Assembly (NCBI GenBank): GCA_021299695.1
Contig: JAJTEK010000002.1
Span: 59,913 to 123,912, forward strand
Direction of reading: 5' to 3'
DNA from: Pirellula sp.
GTDB lineage: Bacteria > Planctomycetota > Planctomycetia > Pirellulales > Pirellulaceae
Length of the DNA: 64,000 bases
This document shows positions 28,901-36,230 of this stretch, one piece after another (the stretch's first letter is position 1; every line of letters begins with the position of its first letter). A program made the position numbers and the translations under genes. Below the pieces are notes generated by a model. The model was not told the origin of the DNA and searched no databases. It saw nothing but the letters and a program-made list of their open reading frames with translations.

Positions 28901-29607
28901 AAAACGGAACGCTTGCCGTAGGAACCGATCCGTCTGGCCCCGAGGCCGATCCGTCGTTTGAAAACGCAGCGATGCGTGAATTGCAAGGGGGCCGTGAGAC
29001 GGCGCTCGACCAAGGGGCTTCGATCCTCCCCGGATTGGAGCTTGTACAAAAAGACGGACAGCTTTGGATATCGCATCGCAACATCGAGCAGGTCCAGATC
29101 CACTATTACTTTGTGGATGTCGAGCTGACGTTTAGCCGCAATCCGTTTCAGGGCCGCAAGGAGTCTAGGTTGTCGGTAATCGAACCGAACCTCAAGAGAA
29201 CACTTGAGCTTGAGCCCAAAGCAACTTGGGAGCGAATCGAGTGGAAAGTGCCCGAGGAGCTCAAGAATCGGAACATGATTCTTGAGGTCGTCTCAGGGGG
29301 CATCGTGCGCAGTGTCCCGTTGTATTCGAATTCCCTCAACGTCAATCTGTCGGTTCCACTCGGTCGCTTGCAGGTTCTCAGTTCGGACAACAAGAAGCCC
29401 ATCGAGGGGGCTTATGTGAAGGTCTATGCAAGGCACAGCGACGGGAGTGTGCGTTTCTATAAGGACGCTTACACCGACCTGCGCGGGATGATGGACTATG
29501 CCTCGTTAAGCACGCAGGATGGTTCGACGGTCACGAAATACTCGATCTTGGTACTGCATCCGGAGTACGGGGTGTGGATCCAGGAGTGCGAGCCGCCGAC
29601 GCGCTAG
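22966..29607 (+). CDS. Giant secreted protein, MG-domain-like
   Basis: ATG 22966 gives a good signal peptide (MQPILILVCFFLLLLSSLTG, cleavage near NAQAQG), so I prefer it to 22909; the product is 2213 residues. Residues about 25-420 are helical. Serial beta domains follow that resemble the MG domains of alpha-2-macroglobulins (FKTDERVRLTFDLKNTPELFVRIYRIN; NRSAVVVRAQLLTHNQPIPLANLT; RSEGF-type linkers). A Gly/Met-rich linker sits near 1376-1395, and a carboxypeptidase-regulatory-like beta domain near the end (SSDNKKPIEGAYVKVYAR). I find no CxEQ thioester motif, so it cannot trap proteases covalently. Probably periplasmic or cell surface; function unknown. Confidence 0.72.
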   Translation: MQPILILVCFFLLLLSSLTGNAQAQGVQAPSATEPLGFLERFALSEQRSETLEELIPNTPEYFFFQVLNAQNEGRIAQARSLLAEWIAKHKSNDLTRRMETRQALLEYASNPNASIEYLQGTFGINTSHPAPRKNEAAELPTKLDANLIDWKTIVRDTVKQSGIDTIEDSILADVLVDVPNIDELRKWFARSHRIDSPKLIERLVEELTTIHSRGFGWAPIHGELTLAQLEELQKQIPTLNQNANYVLERLRHLLPTDDESIQDTAVRKRQLEQAEAYAISLPEVHNSLIAAVLYQRLVFDLEQGTPDRDRFKRYLRLPNSRPICSAEFRNAMREKPLVDIQAAFPFPPINRPIGNDMPLIEKYLDLYFQTDASIDEFANVLERGYLQRFFATTKILHGLGDPKTYYAQLSAQAQKELAERIEVQFAPNNPTIFKTDERVRLTFDLKNTPELFVRIYRINARNVLSKQQSAVSTALDLDGVVPNVERKLVYAQKSDRRHRESIELPELDGQGVWIVEVLAGGQRSRALVQKGQLSAILAISDAGQLVRIVNAEGEHVPTARVQIGEREFEPDKSGWILIPFEQSTQLKNMLLVDGSFAVLEPFNHLGEAYELRADFLVDPQSMLGGNRSAVVVRAQLLTHNQPIPLANLTEIELRATSKDQSGVPSTQVFTNLKLDEKEELTQEFSVPPRLAEIEWSLHAKIKQMRTDTLQSLVATHKTDVNDYGDRLRSLWVYDSYLNRTSEGFKVELRGRNGEPLARAAAQLEFKLYGVSPTRSLRLASDAQGQIDLGNLAGVERFWIRGAEFPKREYSIHRHEFDWPQSVHAPVGETVSFVGPILAEQQPSQRVGIEALGRQVRRFSLFEQRSGVVVSDRTEKIKLLSGTMEISGLDPGCYRLVDHQAGTQCEIQITAGERRDGWIVGKHRTLSRTPTEALAIQEIAIVDGKLRVDLKGSDPTTRLMVVASPYAHAESSGWLRRTQRNFAPVLKRERVPSFYIDSMKLDEEYQYVLARQQSEPMLGSMLAHPSILLNPWELDATQNENQFAKDGDAIAQKQSDPRAASAAPAPTDSSGLQPAAGNSRDYEFLAQGTRILANVPTDGQGRVEFDAQIFDGTSGLAIVAISRDATAQACIAMPWNGPRRLADRRLQQSFELDKHFIQKKSVRTIMADQIADLGDVGVTQVRAYNSISELFPMMRSILMDQEDFNRFDCLETWSKLSDAEKQAKYNELACHELHLFLLKHDPEFMQRVVIPHLMNKSPRQLVDDWILGQNLDAYLAPWRYEQLNTVERILLAKRFPEKQSGLIRLMGDHLKSENRLFDLEALLFSQALDNGSLAAQGADGLNITDATRSLELERLSGSGDLKPGASSEELSRLSEAPGGMGGGGIGGGMGGMRNPSGRVLSEGKNWNLSLNRLSDASGRDKSPADRFGMMRGEKSLSESNMPNDLPALGNDFVKESVPESLSEFYSNSEDLFRYSKRELGRSAGKKLQIYEPLGPTRKWAESQFDRVELAEQKPGLVIPSLFWIDVLRDSGDSLSEHLHLTARNSNEALMALAFVDLPLDAKPGSLSIENGRWIYKSAGKSLVYTQGIVAIPQEEVQADPKQEKAQEAKVLLSENMYLASADQKGKPVDRQELVIGVPYRNRVVVTNPSGDQVMLQILMQVPQGSIPLESGRNVVVREFFLEPFSTIETSHVFYFPSAGQFQHYGARASSEGKYLAHAASSPLRVLEAPLNIDDSSWEYLADWGSNDQVLAALDKVNIQEIDVDRIAWRMQDGAFWKQVLNKLDAIGIYKPTLWAYSLQHRDERRLREFFESDERIVGHAFPYFDHPLMHVDQESRLGYEHLDFRPIVVARTHRLGREWKILNDGLAGQYQELVNHLAYQPKILPRQRLSLTYYQLIQNRTQEALANFKKTNRADLVGDSKTSEAQMQYDYFDAYFAMRTGQYDRAGAIAKKYEAYPVPRWNEWFKTVGDQIRERQALQNGTLAVGTDPSGPEADPSFENAAMRELQGGRETALDQGASILPGLELVQKDGQLWISHRNIEQVQIHYYFVDVELTFSRNPFQGRKESRLSVIEPNLKRTLELEPKATWERIEWKVPEELKNRNMILEVVSGGIVRSVPLYSNSLNVNLSVPLGRLQVLSSDNKKPIEGAYVKVYARHSDGSVRFYKDAYTDLRGMMDYASLSTQDGSTVTKYSILVLHPEYGVWIQECEPPTR

Positions 29608-29625
29608 CGTGGGTTATTCGATGTT

Positions 29626-29820
29626 CGTGCATCGCATCGGATTTCGTCGTGCTCGTGCTCGCTGGCTGTTTGAACTGCGGCGCTGCCGATCGTTGATCGA
29701 GGCGGTTTAGTGGAAATTGCAGACCTATGGTCCGGATTGCTATACTAGATCGAATCGAGTACGGGAAGAAGCAAGAACAAAGCATTGGACCGAAGTGCTC
29801 GATCGAGCGTTTTTGACTTG
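29626..29820. repeat. GTACTCGTACTC element, copy A
   Basis: The left part has the conserved GCATCGCATCGGATTTCGTC followed by a degraded arm (GTGCTCGTGCTCG). The middle (CTGGCTGTTTGAACTG...GATCGTTGATCGAGGCGG) is shared with copies B and D. The right part has CGAATCGAGTACGGGAAGAA and ends in the palindrome GCTCGATCGAGC followed by GTTTTT (29797-29814). It lies between the convergent giant-protein gene and the lipoprotein gene at 30002. Homology to copy C continues past it to about 29850. Confidence 0.85.
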
Positions 29821-29862
29821 TGTAAAGTCTCCTCCTCGCACTCGGTCAGTGGGGTTCTTTCA

Positions 29863-30007
29863 TGCATCGCATCGGATTTCGTCGTACTCGTACTCAGCGA
29901 AGCGGTACTCGTACTCGTACTCGCTGGCTGTTTGAACTGTGGCGCTGCCGATCGTTGATCGAGGCGGTTTGGGTGAACTTGGGGACCAATTGGCCGGATT
30001 GCTATTC
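29863..30007. repeat. GTACTCGTACTC element, copy B (3'-truncated)
   Basis: It begins with GCATCGCATCGGATTTCGTC and intact arms, then the shared middle segment. It stops after GCCGGATTGCTAT, where copy A has CCGGATTGCTATAC. The TAG stop codon of the minus-strand lipoprotein gene (30002-30004) lies inside the repeat, so the insertion or recombination may have set that gene's end. The right arm and terminator-like end are missing. Confidence 0.85.
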
Positions 30008-30496
30008 GGGGACGACCCAGAGTTCCGCTTTTTCGCTGTCGTAGCGGTAGACCATACCGGTTGGGAGTTTGGGTAGCGGGATGCGATTGAACTCGACGAT
30101 ATCTCGCATGAATTCGTCGTGGTTGCGAGGGTTGCGACCTTTTTCAGCCATGTACAAATTCATGGCTTGGGGGATTTGGATTTCAAAGACGATTTTCTCT
30201 TTGGTGCGAAAATACGCTGCTGCCGGACCCGAGATGATCGTCGCGGGGTTGTTCTCCGAGCCACCGTCGAGCGAGCGGCCTTTGGAGCCTACTCCAACGC
30301 CTGCCTTTTGGGCGACACGGGGAGGTTCTGCGGCAGCCGCCGCATCGGCTTGTGCCTGTTTCTGGGCCGCTAGGTCTTTTTGAACCTCTTGCTCAGGTTT
30401 GCACCCTAACTGGGGGCCAAAAACGAATCCGGCGAGCACGAGCGTTTTCAAGGCAAGGGGTTTGCGCACAAGGGAATGGATCGGGGCTGTTCGCAT
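30002..30496 (-). CDS. Small exported protein, possible lipoprotein
   Basis: 164 residues. A basic N-terminus, a hydrophobic stretch (LALKTLVLAGFVFG) and PQLGC at about 29-33 suggest a lipobox, though the -3 residue is Gln rather than Leu. A Gln/Ala-rich helix follows (EVQKDLAAQKQAQADAAAAAE), then a compact domain ending in GMVYRYDSEKAELWVVPE, which resembles C-terminal strands of pilin-like or secreted planctomycete proteins. The stop codon falls within repeat copy B. It follows the membrane protein gene on the same strand by 36 bp, so the pair is probably an operon. Confidence 0.65.
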   Translation of the reverse strand: MRTAPIHSLVRKPLALKTLVLAGFVFGPQLGCKPEQEVQKDLAAQKQAQADAAAAAEPPRVAQKAGVGVGSKGRSLDGGSENNPATIISGPAAAYFRTKEKIVFEIQIPQAMNLYMAEKGRNPRNHDEFMRDIVEFNRIPLPKLPTGMVYRYDSEKAELWVVPE

Positions 30497-30532
30497 CGGA
30501 CGAGTTCCTGTTGATTTTGGTTACTGGGTCGT

Positions 30533-30916
30533 TTACTTGTTGCCACCGATGCGACCGAATTCGCCCGCATCGAGGTTGGCTGGTGCATCGAACTGTTTTT
30601 GTTTGCTGTCGGTCTTCGGGTCGTAACGCCAGCGAGCCGATCCGCGAAGGTGTTCGGGCACGAGCCAGGGAATGTATCGAGCGATGGTTGGACCGGCGTT
30701 GCCGATATCCTTGCCAAAGCCATACCAAAGAATCCCGATCGCGATGGGGATCGAGGTCAGTCCACCGAGGACAGGCGGCAAGAGTCGTCGGAGGATCGAG
30801 GGGGCAGGGGGTTTGGTCCGGGCTTGGGTAGGCTCTGGAGTCCATGCCAGGGGTTTGTCCGAAGCTTTCGGCTCGGTGATCGCTCCGAGGGGCTCTTGGG
30901 GGTGTTCTTCTGACAT
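30533..30916 (-). CDS. Single-pass membrane protein, hypothetical
   Basis: I prefer ATG 30916 (MSEEHPQEPLG, 127 residues); an upstream start at 30970 would give 145 residues. A Pro-rich N-terminal region is followed by one membrane helix (RLLPPVLGGLTSIPIAIGILWYG) and a polar C-terminal tail that includes YIPWLVPEHLRGSARWRYD. No family recognised. A -10-like TATACT on the minus strand at 30985-30990 could drive it with the lipoprotein gene 36 bp downstream. Confidence 0.6.
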   Translation of the reverse strand: MSEEHPQEPLGAITEPKASDKPLAWTPEPTQARTKPPAPSILRRLLPPVLGGLTSIPIAIGILWYGFGKDIGNAGPTIARYIPWLVPEHLRGSARWRYDPKTDSKQKQFDAPANLDAGEFGRIGGNK

Positions 30917-30984
30917 CGCTTTATTGGGTTTCGGGGGTGCCAAGCCGTCGTGCACATTGCCGAGGGCCATCGGAATCGCGAATT

Positions 30985-30990
30985 AGTATA
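30985..30990 (-). promoter_or_regulatory. Candidate -10 box for the 30916 operon
   Basis: TATACT on the minus strand, extended context GT-TATACT. It would give a leader of about 60 nt to ATG 30916, or almost none to the alternative start at 30970. No convincing -35. Confidence 0.3.
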
Positions 30991-31120
30991 ACCCGATTTC
31001 TCTCCCCTCGCACCGATTCGGCTCTGGGCGTCCGGTTATACTTGAAACTCGAGCGTTGACCGGTGCGAGTGTTGATACGAGTGTTGACCAGTGCGATTGT
31101 AAACTAGGGGGGCAAGCCAA

Positions 31121-31486
31121 ATGGCTGGAGCGAGCAATGTGTTAGGGACGGATTTGCAGCCGTGTTCTTTCGATCCGATGACAGGTTTTTTTCGGGACGG
31201 TTGTTGCCGCACAGGAGTTGACGACCACGGAATGCACTTGGTTTGCGCTCGAATGACCGAGGACTTTTTGAAGTTCTCTCGCAGTCGAGGTAACGATTTA
31301 TCCACGCCTGTCCCGCAGTATGAGTTTCCGGGGCTCAAACCTGGTGACCAATGGTGCTTGTGCGTGCTTCGGTGGAAAGAAGCTCTTGAAGCCGGGATGG
31401 CCCCGGAGGTTGTTCTCGAAGCGACCCACATTTCCACTTTGGAATTTGTGGACTTAGAAGATCTCCAAGCGCATCGCGCAATCTAG
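31121..31486 (+). CDS. DUF2237 family protein
   Basis: 121 residues, soluble. The motifs NVLGTDLQPCSFDPMTGFFRDG, GMHLVCARMTEDFL and PGLKPGDQWCLCVLRWKEAL, and the C-terminal ATHISTLEFVDLEDLQAH, define DUF2237, a widespread small bacterial family of unknown function. Conserved Cys and His residues hint at metal binding, but no activity is established. Single gene with a possible -10 (TATACT, 31037-31042) about 80 bp upstream. Confidence 0.88.
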   Translation: MAGASNVLGTDLQPCSFDPMTGFFRDGCCRTGVDDHGMHLVCARMTEDFLKFSRSRGNDLSTPVPQYEFPGLKPGDQWCLCVLRWKEALEAGMAPEVVLEATHISTLEFVDLEDLQAHRAI

Positions 31487-31584
31487 TTTGCAATCCGGAT
31501 TTCGCAGGTATGCTCCGGGGCATCGTTGAGCTAGGATTCAGGGCTGACTTCGATCCGCCACTGACTTGCTAAGGTTCAACGACG

Positions 31585-34284
31585 ATGTCCAAAACGCAGC
31601 AACCGGTCGCATGGCACAGTCAGGAATTACCGGTTTTGCTCGCGGACTTCGAGACTAAGCCGCAGGGGCTCGAGCAAGACGACGCGGCGGCTCGATTGCT
31701 TCGCTGTGGACCGAATCGTTTGCCCGAGCGTCCACCGCGCCCTTGGTGGAATATCCTGCTGAGTCAATTTCGCAGTCCACTGATCTACATTTTGGGGCTG
31801 GCCGCTGGTGTCTCCGTTTTGATCGGCGACGTGAAGGATGCGGGCTTCATCGTATTGGTTCTGGCAATCAATGCCACGATCGGTTGTTATCAAGAATGGA
31901 GAGCCGAACAGAGTTGCCACGCATTGCGCAAGTTCCTTCAGATACGCAGTGCGGTGCTACGCGATGGCGAAGTCGTCGAGATCAATGCCCAGGAGATTGT
32001 TCCTGGGGATGTTGTCTGGCTCGAGTCGGGCAATCGGGTTCCTGCCGACGTTCGACTCATGAGTGCAACGGGATTGGAAATCGATGAATCGCTTCTGACC
32101 GGTGAATCGCTAGCGGTACTCAAGGATGCACAATGGACAAGTCAGGAAGCGGTTCCCTTGGCGGATCGTCGCAACATGGCTTATGCCGGCTCGATTGTCA
32201 CTCGGGGAAGGGCCAAAGGTCTAGTCGTTGCCACGGGTACGAAAACCAGCATCGGGGAACTCGCGTTGGATGTGCTTGGAAGCATTGAGGGCAAGGCACC
32301 TTTGTTGGTTCGGATGGAATCGTTCACTCGGTTCATCGCACTGGCGATTTTGATCGCTATTGCAGCGCTTGGGTTCATTGGAGTTTGGTTCGGTAATTAC
32401 ACGGTCAGCGAGATGTTTCTCTTTGCCGTGGCGCTTGCTGTCTCGGCGATTCCTGAAGGTCTACCTGTTGCGATGACCATCGCGCTTGCCGTCGCGACGA
32501 GCCGCATGGCTCGACGAGGGGTGATCGTCCGTCGCTTGACGGCCGTCGAAGGCTTGGGGAGTTGTACGTTGATTGCGGTCGATAAGACCGGGACACTTAC
32601 GTGCAACGAATTGATGGTCGGTGAGATTTACTTGCCCGACGGTATGCGTATGGCGGTCACAGGCCAAGGCTACAAGCCGGTAGGTCAGGTGCTCTTGGGG
32701 GGCGATGTGCTTGGGGCTGGGGGCAGCGAATCGCTCGATCGGCTTGTTCGAACTGGGTTGCTGTGCAACGAATCCGATTTGCATCATCGAAATGGTTCCT
32801 GGGTTTGGCGGGGCGACGCGGTGGACATTGCGATCCTGAGTCTTGGGATCAAGATCGGTTCGACGCGGGAACGTTTAAGCAGTGAGTATCCGCAGGTCAA
32901 TCAGATCCCGTTTGAGCCTGAGCATCGTTTCGCAGCCACATTCCACAGCGTATCGGATCAAACGCTGGTTTGTGTGAAAGGAAGTCCCGAGCGAGTGCTG
33001 GGTATGTGCACAGTCCAGGATGGATCCGAGAGTCCAGAACGCTATGAGCAGGAGGCCAACGCGATGGCCGAGCGAGGATTTCGAGTGCTGGCCTTGGCAC
33101 AAGGAATCGTGTCGTCTGAGGTCGCACCATCGGATTCTCCAGAGCTTCCGCCTAACTTGGAATTCCTGGGATTCATTGGCATGCTCGACCCACTTCGACC
33201 GGGGATACACGAGACGATCCGCAAGTGCCAAGAGGCTGGGGTTCAAGTGGTGATGGTCACCGGAGACCATCGCTCGACGGCCACGAGCATTGCGAAGCAA
33301 ATCGGGTTGGTCGATGGTGAGAATCAGGTGATCACGGGCCAGGAGCTCATCGATGAGCCTTCCCTGATTTTGTCGGAGGAAATCGGTCGATTTCGAGTTT
33401 TTGCAAGAGTGACACCTCGACAGAAGCTCGAGTACGTCCAGGCTGCTCGCCGGGCGGGTCATTTCGTAGCCGTCACGGGTGATGGAGTCAACGACGCGCC
33501 AGCCTTGCGGGCAGCGAACATCGGTGTGGCGATGGGCAGAAGCGGGACCGACGTGGCCCGCGAGGCGTCCTCGCTGGTCCTCAGCGACGACAATTTCGCC
33601 ACGCTCGTCGGAGGGATAGAGGAAGGCCGGGTGGCTTATGACAATATTCGCAAAGTGATTTATCTCGCCATCTCGACTGGGGGAGCGGAGGTCATTTTAA
33701 TGACCCTTGCTATCAGTACCGGGCTGCCTTATTTGCCCCTCTTGCCAGTTCAACTGCTCTGGCTCAATTTGGTGACCAATGGGATCCAGGATATCGCGTT
33801 GGCTTTCGAAGCCAACGAAGGAGATGTGTTGGATCGCAAGCCTAGGGATCCACAGGAGCCTATCTTTGATCGGGTGATGATCGAACGGACCGTGATCGCA
33901 GCATGGACGATGGGATTGGTGTCCTACTGGACCTTCGTATTTCTCCTGCCGTCAGATCCAACGCAAAACGATGTTGCTATGGCTAGGAATAGTTTGTTGT
34001 TGCTCTTGGTGCTGTTTCAGAATATCCATCTTGGGAACTGCCGATCGGAGACCAAGTCGGCGTTCCGGCTATCGCCATTTCGCAGTCCGATCCTGTTGGC
34101 AGGAACGGTTTCGGCCTTGGCCATCCACGTCGTGGCAATGTACTTACCACTTGGGCAATCCGTTCTGCATACGGGTCCCGTAAGCCTCGAGCGCTGGGGG
34201 GTGTTGCTCCTGCTTTCGCTTTTGATTGTGCCTGCCAGCGAGTTGCACAAATGGTGGATGTTTACCAGGCGCGGTCGTCGGTGA
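31585..34284 (+). CDS. P-type cation-transporting ATPase (P2 type)
   Basis: 899 residues, the length expected for a P2-type pump. In order: actuator loop TGES at 172-175, M4 motif AIPEGLP at 288-294, phosphorylation site DKTGTLT with D333, and the hinge GDGVNDAPAL from 632. The M6 region reads NLVTNGIQDIALAFE. IPEGLP in M4 is typical of Ca2+ and related P2A/P2-like pumps; NLVTNG with D in M6 is compatible with Ca2+ or Na+ transport, but the ion cannot be fixed from sequence alone. It is a cytoplasmic-membrane exporter. The 3' end overlaps the convergent hydrolase gene by 23 bp. Confidence 0.92.
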   Translation: MSKTQQPVAWHSQELPVLLADFETKPQGLEQDDAAARLLRCGPNRLPERPPRPWWNILLSQFRSPLIYILGLAAGVSVLIGDVKDAGFIVLVLAINATIGCYQEWRAEQSCHALRKFLQIRSAVLRDGEVVEINAQEIVPGDVVWLESGNRVPADVRLMSATGLEIDESLLTGESLAVLKDAQWTSQEAVPLADRRNMAYAGSIVTRGRAKGLVVATGTKTSIGELALDVLGSIEGKAPLLVRMESFTRFIALAILIAIAALGFIGVWFGNYTVSEMFLFAVALAVSAIPEGLPVAMTIALAVATSRMARRGVIVRRLTAVEGLGSCTLIAVDKTGTLTCNELMVGEIYLPDGMRMAVTGQGYKPVGQVLLGGDVLGAGGSESLDRLVRTGLLCNESDLHHRNGSWVWRGDAVDIAILSLGIKIGSTRERLSSEYPQVNQIPFEPEHRFAATFHSVSDQTLVCVKGSPERVLGMCTVQDGSESPERYEQEANAMAERGFRVLALAQGIVSSEVAPSDSPELPPNLEFLGFIGMLDPLRPGIHETIRKCQEAGVQVVMVTGDHRSTATSIAKQIGLVDGENQVITGQELIDEPSLILSEEIGRFRVFARVTPRQKLEYVQAARRAGHFVAVTGDGVNDAPALRAANIGVAMGRSGTDVAREASSLVLSDDNFATLVGGIEEGRVAYDNIRKVIYLAISTGGAEVILMTLAISTGLPYLPLLPVQLLWLNLVTNGIQDIALAFEANEGDVLDRKPRDPQEPIFDRVMIERTVIAAWTMGLVSYWTFVFLLPSDPTQNDVAMARNSLLLLLVLFQNIHLGNCRSETKSAFRLSPFRSPILLAGTVSALAIHVVAMYLPLGQSVLHTGPVSLERWGVLLLLSLLIVPASELHKWWMFTRRGRR

Positions 34285-35230
34285 GAGTTTCGACGATCCA
34301 ACGGTCGGCCCATCGCTCGAATGCCCCTGGCGCGTCCCCTTTTCGTAGATATCCAACATGGCCACCCCGATCGGTGATAATCAACTCGGTCGTTGGCGAA
34401 TAATCTGCATTCGGAAACAGACTATAAGGAACGATCGGGTCATGCCGATCGACGAGGATCTTGACCGGCGCCTTGATGCGATTGAGCCAGTTCATTGAGG
34501 ATCCCGTCGAGTAGTAGTCTTGCGAATCTTTGAATCCAGCCAACGGTGCGGTGACCGAGTCGTCGAAACGTCGCAGGGATCCGTAGTCGGCTTGCGCCAG
34601 GAGTTTCTTCCACTCCGGCCAGTGCTCGCCTCGGGCTTGGGCTTGTTTGCGTAAGGCTCTCAAGAAATAACTCGCATAGAGTCGGTTGATCCCTTTTTCG
34701 ACGTTTCGACACGACGCATCCAGATCGATCGGGGGAGCAAGCGCAATGGCGCGATGGATTTTTACTCGGCCCGGCCTCCAGTCTCCTAGCATTCTCAGCA
34801 GGATGTTGCCACCGAGCGAGACACCTGCTAAGTTCCAATCGGAGATTCCAAGCGATTGGCTCAAATGTTCCAAGCAGTTTCGGATCGAGTCGAAACAAGC
34901 TCCGTGCGGAGGCATAGGGGTCTCGAGGTACGATTGGCCCGCTCCGGGTAAATCGGCTCGGAATACCCGGTATCCCTTGCGAACCAATCCTGCGGCGATG
35001 TTGGTCATGTAAGTCCCTTCGTGCGACGAGCCCAATCCGTGCAGGAGCAAGACGGCAGGTCGATCGCTGGGCTGCTCAGGGGAATTCTCATGGACCAGCA
35101 TGTGACCGAGCGATTCACCGAGCGGACAGCGATGGGCGATCCGAGGTGGCAGGTCTACGATCGGACGATAGAATCCCGTAATCACTGTTTGCAAGTGACC
35201 GCTTCGCAAGTACCAGGGTGGTCGAAACAT
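34262..35230 (-). CDS. YheT-type alpha/beta hydrolase
   Basis: ATG 35230 (MFRPPWYLRSGHLQT) gives the standard 322-residue family start; the longer frame would reach 35266, 3 bp from the divergent kinase gene. Motifs: LLLHGLGSSHEGTY (oxyanion region), nucleophile elbow GVSLGGN, acid in DRHDPIVPYS and His in RGGHVGYL. The opening PPWYLRSGHLQTV is typical of the YheT/AB-hydrolase-4 group. Substrate unknown, probably an ester or thioester. Its 3' end overlaps the P-type ATPase gene. Confidence 0.88.
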   Translation of the reverse strand: MFRPPWYLRSGHLQTVITGFYRPIVDLPPRIAHRCPLGESLGHMLVHENSPEQPSDRPAVLLLHGLGSSHEGTYMTNIAAGLVRKGYRVFRADLPGAGQSYLETPMPPHGACFDSIRNCLEHLSQSLGISDWNLAGVSLGGNILLRMLGDWRPGRVKIHRAIALAPPIDLDASCRNVEKGINRLYASYFLRALRKQAQARGEHWPEWKKLLAQADYGSLRRFDDSVTAPLAGFKDSQDYYSTGSSMNWLNRIKAPVKILVDRHDPIVPYSLFPNADYSPTTELIITDRGGHVGYLRKGDAPGAFERWADRWIVETLTDDRAW

Positions 35231-35268
35231 TGAATCGCTTATGAATTTATGGTTGGGGACCTGCATCG

Positions 35269-36210
35269 ATGAACATGCTCTGCGTTGGGACGTTGGCGAT
35301 CGACACGGTAGAAACCCCTGCTGGCAATCGAGAACGGGTCCTCGGTGGCAGCGCTAGCTACTTTGCTTATGCGGCTGGTTTCTACACGCCTGTGCGGCTC
35401 ATAGGGCGCACCGGAAATGACTGGCCAGAGGATTATACTCGAAGTTTCCAGAATCACCGAGTCGACTGGCGCGGAGTAACCAGCGATTCGCAAGCTAAAT
35501 CGTATTTTTGGCGAGGTCGCTACTTGGAGGATTATCAAGATCGCCAGACGCTCGAGATCCAAATGCACGGATTCGACCGATATCGACCAAGCGTACCTGA
35601 CTTTTATGTCGATTCTGAAATCGTTTTCTTAGCCGCCGCTATCCCTACCGTTCAACACCAAGTCCTCGAGCAGTGCACGAGAGCTAAATTGGTGTTTGCC
35701 GATACGGTGGATATGTGGATCGATACGACGCGTTCGGAATTGCTCGAACTGCTTGCGAAAATCGATGGGCTATTCATCAACGATATCGAGGCCAAACAAC
35801 TCACGGGCAAGTCGAATTACGTCCAAGCGGCTCGGAGCATCCAGGCGATGGGGCCTCGTTGGGTCATTCTCAAAAAAGGAGAACATGGCTGTTTCGTACT
35901 CGGACCCGATCTGATGCTGGCCATACCGGCTTACCCCAGCGATCGCTTGATCGATCCGACCGGAGCCGGAGATAGTTTCGCCGGCGGCTTACTGGGACAC
36001 CTTTGCGAGAACTTGGATTCAGAGGTTCTCGGCGAGCGATCCTCCGTTGCGATCGATCGCCGGGTCTTTGTCCAAGCTGTCAAGCACGGGACGGCGGTCG
36101 CAAGCTACACCATCGAATCCTTCAGCATCGAGCGCTTGGAGCAGATCACGCGCGAGGATATCGAGAAACGCGTCGCGCAGATCGACTCGCTGTTGGGTCA
36201 CTGCGGGTGA
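35269..36210 (+). CDS. PfkB family carbohydrate kinase
   Basis: 313 residues. The N-terminal PfkB signature reads VLGGSASYFAYAAG and the C-terminal one DPTGAGDSFAGG at 229-240, with catalytic base D235. An anion-hole GAGD and the ATP-binding NDIEAKQLTG are present. The family phosphorylates sugars, nucleosides or related compounds; the substrate cannot be told, though the compact lid region resembles adenosine/ribokinase-like members. Divergent from the YheT gene and convergent with the deacylase gene; repeat copy C lies immediately downstream. Confidence 0.88.
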   Translation: MNMLCVGTLAIDTVETPAGNRERVLGGSASYFAYAAGFYTPVRLIGRTGNDWPEDYTRSFQNHRVDWRGVTSDSQAKSYFWRGRYLEDYQDRQTLEIQMHGFDRYRPSVPDFYVDSEIVFLAAAIPTVQHQVLEQCTRAKLVFADTVDMWIDTTRSELLELLAKIDGLFINDIEAKQLTGKSNYVQAARSIQAMGPRWVILKKGEHGCFVLGPDLMLAIPAYPSDRLIDPTGAGDSFAGGLLGHLCENLDSEVLGERSSVAIDRRVFVQAVKHGTAVASYTIESFSIERLEQITREDIEKRVAQIDSLLGHCG

Positions 36211-36230
36211 TCGTATTTCACGTCCTGATT

